Shown: piece after piece, positions 5,848-6,141 of the stretch
Position numbering within the stretch: the first letter of the stretch is position 1
Layout: each line of letters opens with the position of its first letter
DNA from: Actinomycetota bacterium
GTDB lineage: Bacteria > Desulfobacterota > Deferrimicrobia > Deferrimicrobiales > Deferrimicrobiaceae
Direction of reading: 5' to 3'
Length of the DNA stretch: 6,141 nt
Assembly (NCBI GenBank): GCA_016844415.1
Contig: JAENIX010000065.1
Coordinates: 1-6,141, forward strand
The notes under the pieces: model-generated
Told to the model about the DNA's origin: nothing
What the model saw: the letters and a program-made list of their open reading frames with translations, nothing else
Database searches by the model: none
Translations under genes and position numbers: made by a program

Positions 5848-5878
5848 ATTCCCATTAGCCGTAGCAGATATTGGGAAT
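5848..5878. promoter_or_regulatory. Candidate operator, dyad 1
   Basis: ATTCCCA (5848-5854) and TGGGAAT (5872-5878) are perfect reverse complements 17 bases apart, centred at 5863. One arm covers the weak ribosome site of the XRE/cupin gene and lies two bases from its ATG. Autoregulation by the regulator is a reasonable inference. Confidence 0.4.
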
Positions 5879-5899
5879 CACCTGCATAAGTTTTAAGAT
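5871..5899 (+). promoter_or_regulatory. Candidate upstream promoter for the divergent malic enzyme gene
   Basis: TTGGGA (5871-5876) and TAAGAT (5894-5899) are separated by 17 bases and each matches four of six consensus positions. The -35 box falls in the right arm of dyad 1 and the -10 box in the centre of dyad 2, so a protein bound at either would block it. Competes with the candidate at 5960-5989. Confidence 0.25.
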
Positions 5900-5905
5900 T
5901 ATGCA
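5883..5905. promoter_or_regulatory. Candidate operator, dyad 2
   Basis: TGCATAA (5883-5889) and TTATGCA (5899-5905) are perfect reverse complements around an AT-rich nine-base spacer, centred at 5894. The half-site spacing, about one and a half helical turns, is plausible for a dimeric regulator. Confidence 0.4.
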
Positions 5906-5912
5906 ATACCTG

Positions 5913-5939
5913 CGAAAGATTCCGCTTTGCCGTCTTTCG
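5913..5939. promoter_or_regulatory. Candidate operator, dyad 3
   Basis: CGAAAGA (5913-5919) and TCTTTCG (5933-5939) are perfect reverse complements with a 13-base spacer, centred at 5926, upstream of the second promoter candidate. The half-site differs from those of dyads 1 and 2. Confidence 0.3.
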
Positions 5940-5959
5940 GATGACGGGTCGGAATTATC

Positions 5960-5989
5960 TTGTGTTCAGCGCGCCGGAATCAATAGAAT
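5960..5989 (+). promoter_or_regulatory. Candidate promoter for the malic enzyme gene
   Basis: TTGTGT (5960-5965) and TAGAAT (5984-5989, five of six matches) are 18 bases apart. Transcription would start near 5996, giving a leader of about 48 bases before ATG 6044. The -35 box is only three of six, as is common for regulated promoters. Confidence 0.4.
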
Positions 5990-6043
5990 ACCCAGATTAC
6001 GCACAGTACGATTTCACACTCTTTAAGGGCAGAGGAGGAAGGC

Positions 6044-6141
6044 ATGGCGACCATCTTGTCCCCCAGCGAGAGCTACAGCATAACGATGCGCGTGGAGATC
6101 CAGAACAAGCCCGGGATGTTGGGAAAGGTGACGACGGCGAT
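6044..6141 (+). CDS. N-terminal ACT domain, probable NAD-dependent malic enzyme, 3' partial
   Basis: An excellent ribosome site (AGAGGAGGAAGG, 6031-6042) immediately precedes ATG 6044, and the frame is open to the window end, giving 32 complete codons. The segment SYSITMRVEIQNKPGMLGKVTTA (residues 10-32) is the first strand and helix of an ACT-type ligand-binding domain, with the NKPGMLGKV turn typical of the family. A start of this kind, about ten residues then SYSITxRxEIxNxPGMxGKVT, is what I recall from bacterial NAD-dependent malic enzymes (malate to pyruvate plus CO2), where the ACT domain precedes the catalytic domain. Other ACT proteins with the domain at the N-terminus cannot be excluded from 32 residues. 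It is divergent from the XRE/cupin gene and shares its intergenic region. Confidence 0.65.
   Translation, partial: MATILSPSESYSITMRVEIQNKPGMLGKVTTA

Noticed and set aside
5150..5896. Plus-strand open frame (248 codons) over the convergent gap and the XRE/cupin gene
   Set aside because: Composition is Pro/Arg-rich without domain, lacks a ribosome site, and lies opposite a convincing HTH-cupin gene.

Overview
The window is GC-rich, with short intergenic gaps and Shine-Dalgarno-type starts on most genes. The gene mix is an ammonium channel, an HD-GYP response regulator, AMMECR1, a YchF-like protein and a probable ACT-domain malic enzyme. This fits a free-living, high-GC Gram-negative bacterium, possibly of the former Deltaproteobacteria. 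That assignment is an impression from gene content and protein style, not a measured result. No mobile element, CRISPR array, tRNA or rRNA is visible.

Layout. Positions 1-1173 (+) hold most of an Amt ammonium channel whose N-terminus lies outside the window. After a 149-bp gap a compact + strand cluster runs from 1323 to 5124: a PIG-L/LmbE-type deacetylase (1323-2099), a divergent YchF-type nucleotide-binding protein with a TGS domain (2106-3146), a receiver plus HD-GYP response regulator (3192-4325), an AMMECR1-family protein (4325-4867) and an unrecognised 84-residue protein (4870-5124). The gaps are 6, 45, -1 and 2 bases. The first two genes therefore look like one transcription unit. The last three look translationally coupled and may have their own promoter at the end of the YchF-like gene. 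A hairpin at the stop of the last gene may end the unit.

A 169-bp convergent gap separates this cluster from a minus-strand XRE/cupin regulator (5294-5845). That regulator diverges from the start of a gene at 6044 (+), whose first 32 residues resemble the N-terminal ACT domain of NAD-dependent malic enzymes. The shared 198-bp region contains three different perfect 7-bp inverted repeats with centres 31-32 bp apart, plus candidate promoters. This suggests, as inference, that the regulator controls itself and its divergent neighbour.

The points most worth a second look are: the coupling of a c-di-GMP phosphodiesterase-type response regulator to AMMECR1 and an unknown small protein; the YchF-like protein that keeps the NxxE motif and TGS domain but has lost the normal switch II; the predicted leader hairpin that covers the best ribosome-binding site of the response regulator; the three regularly spaced dyads; and the cupin domain lacking most metal ligands. 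None of these alone proves a new system.
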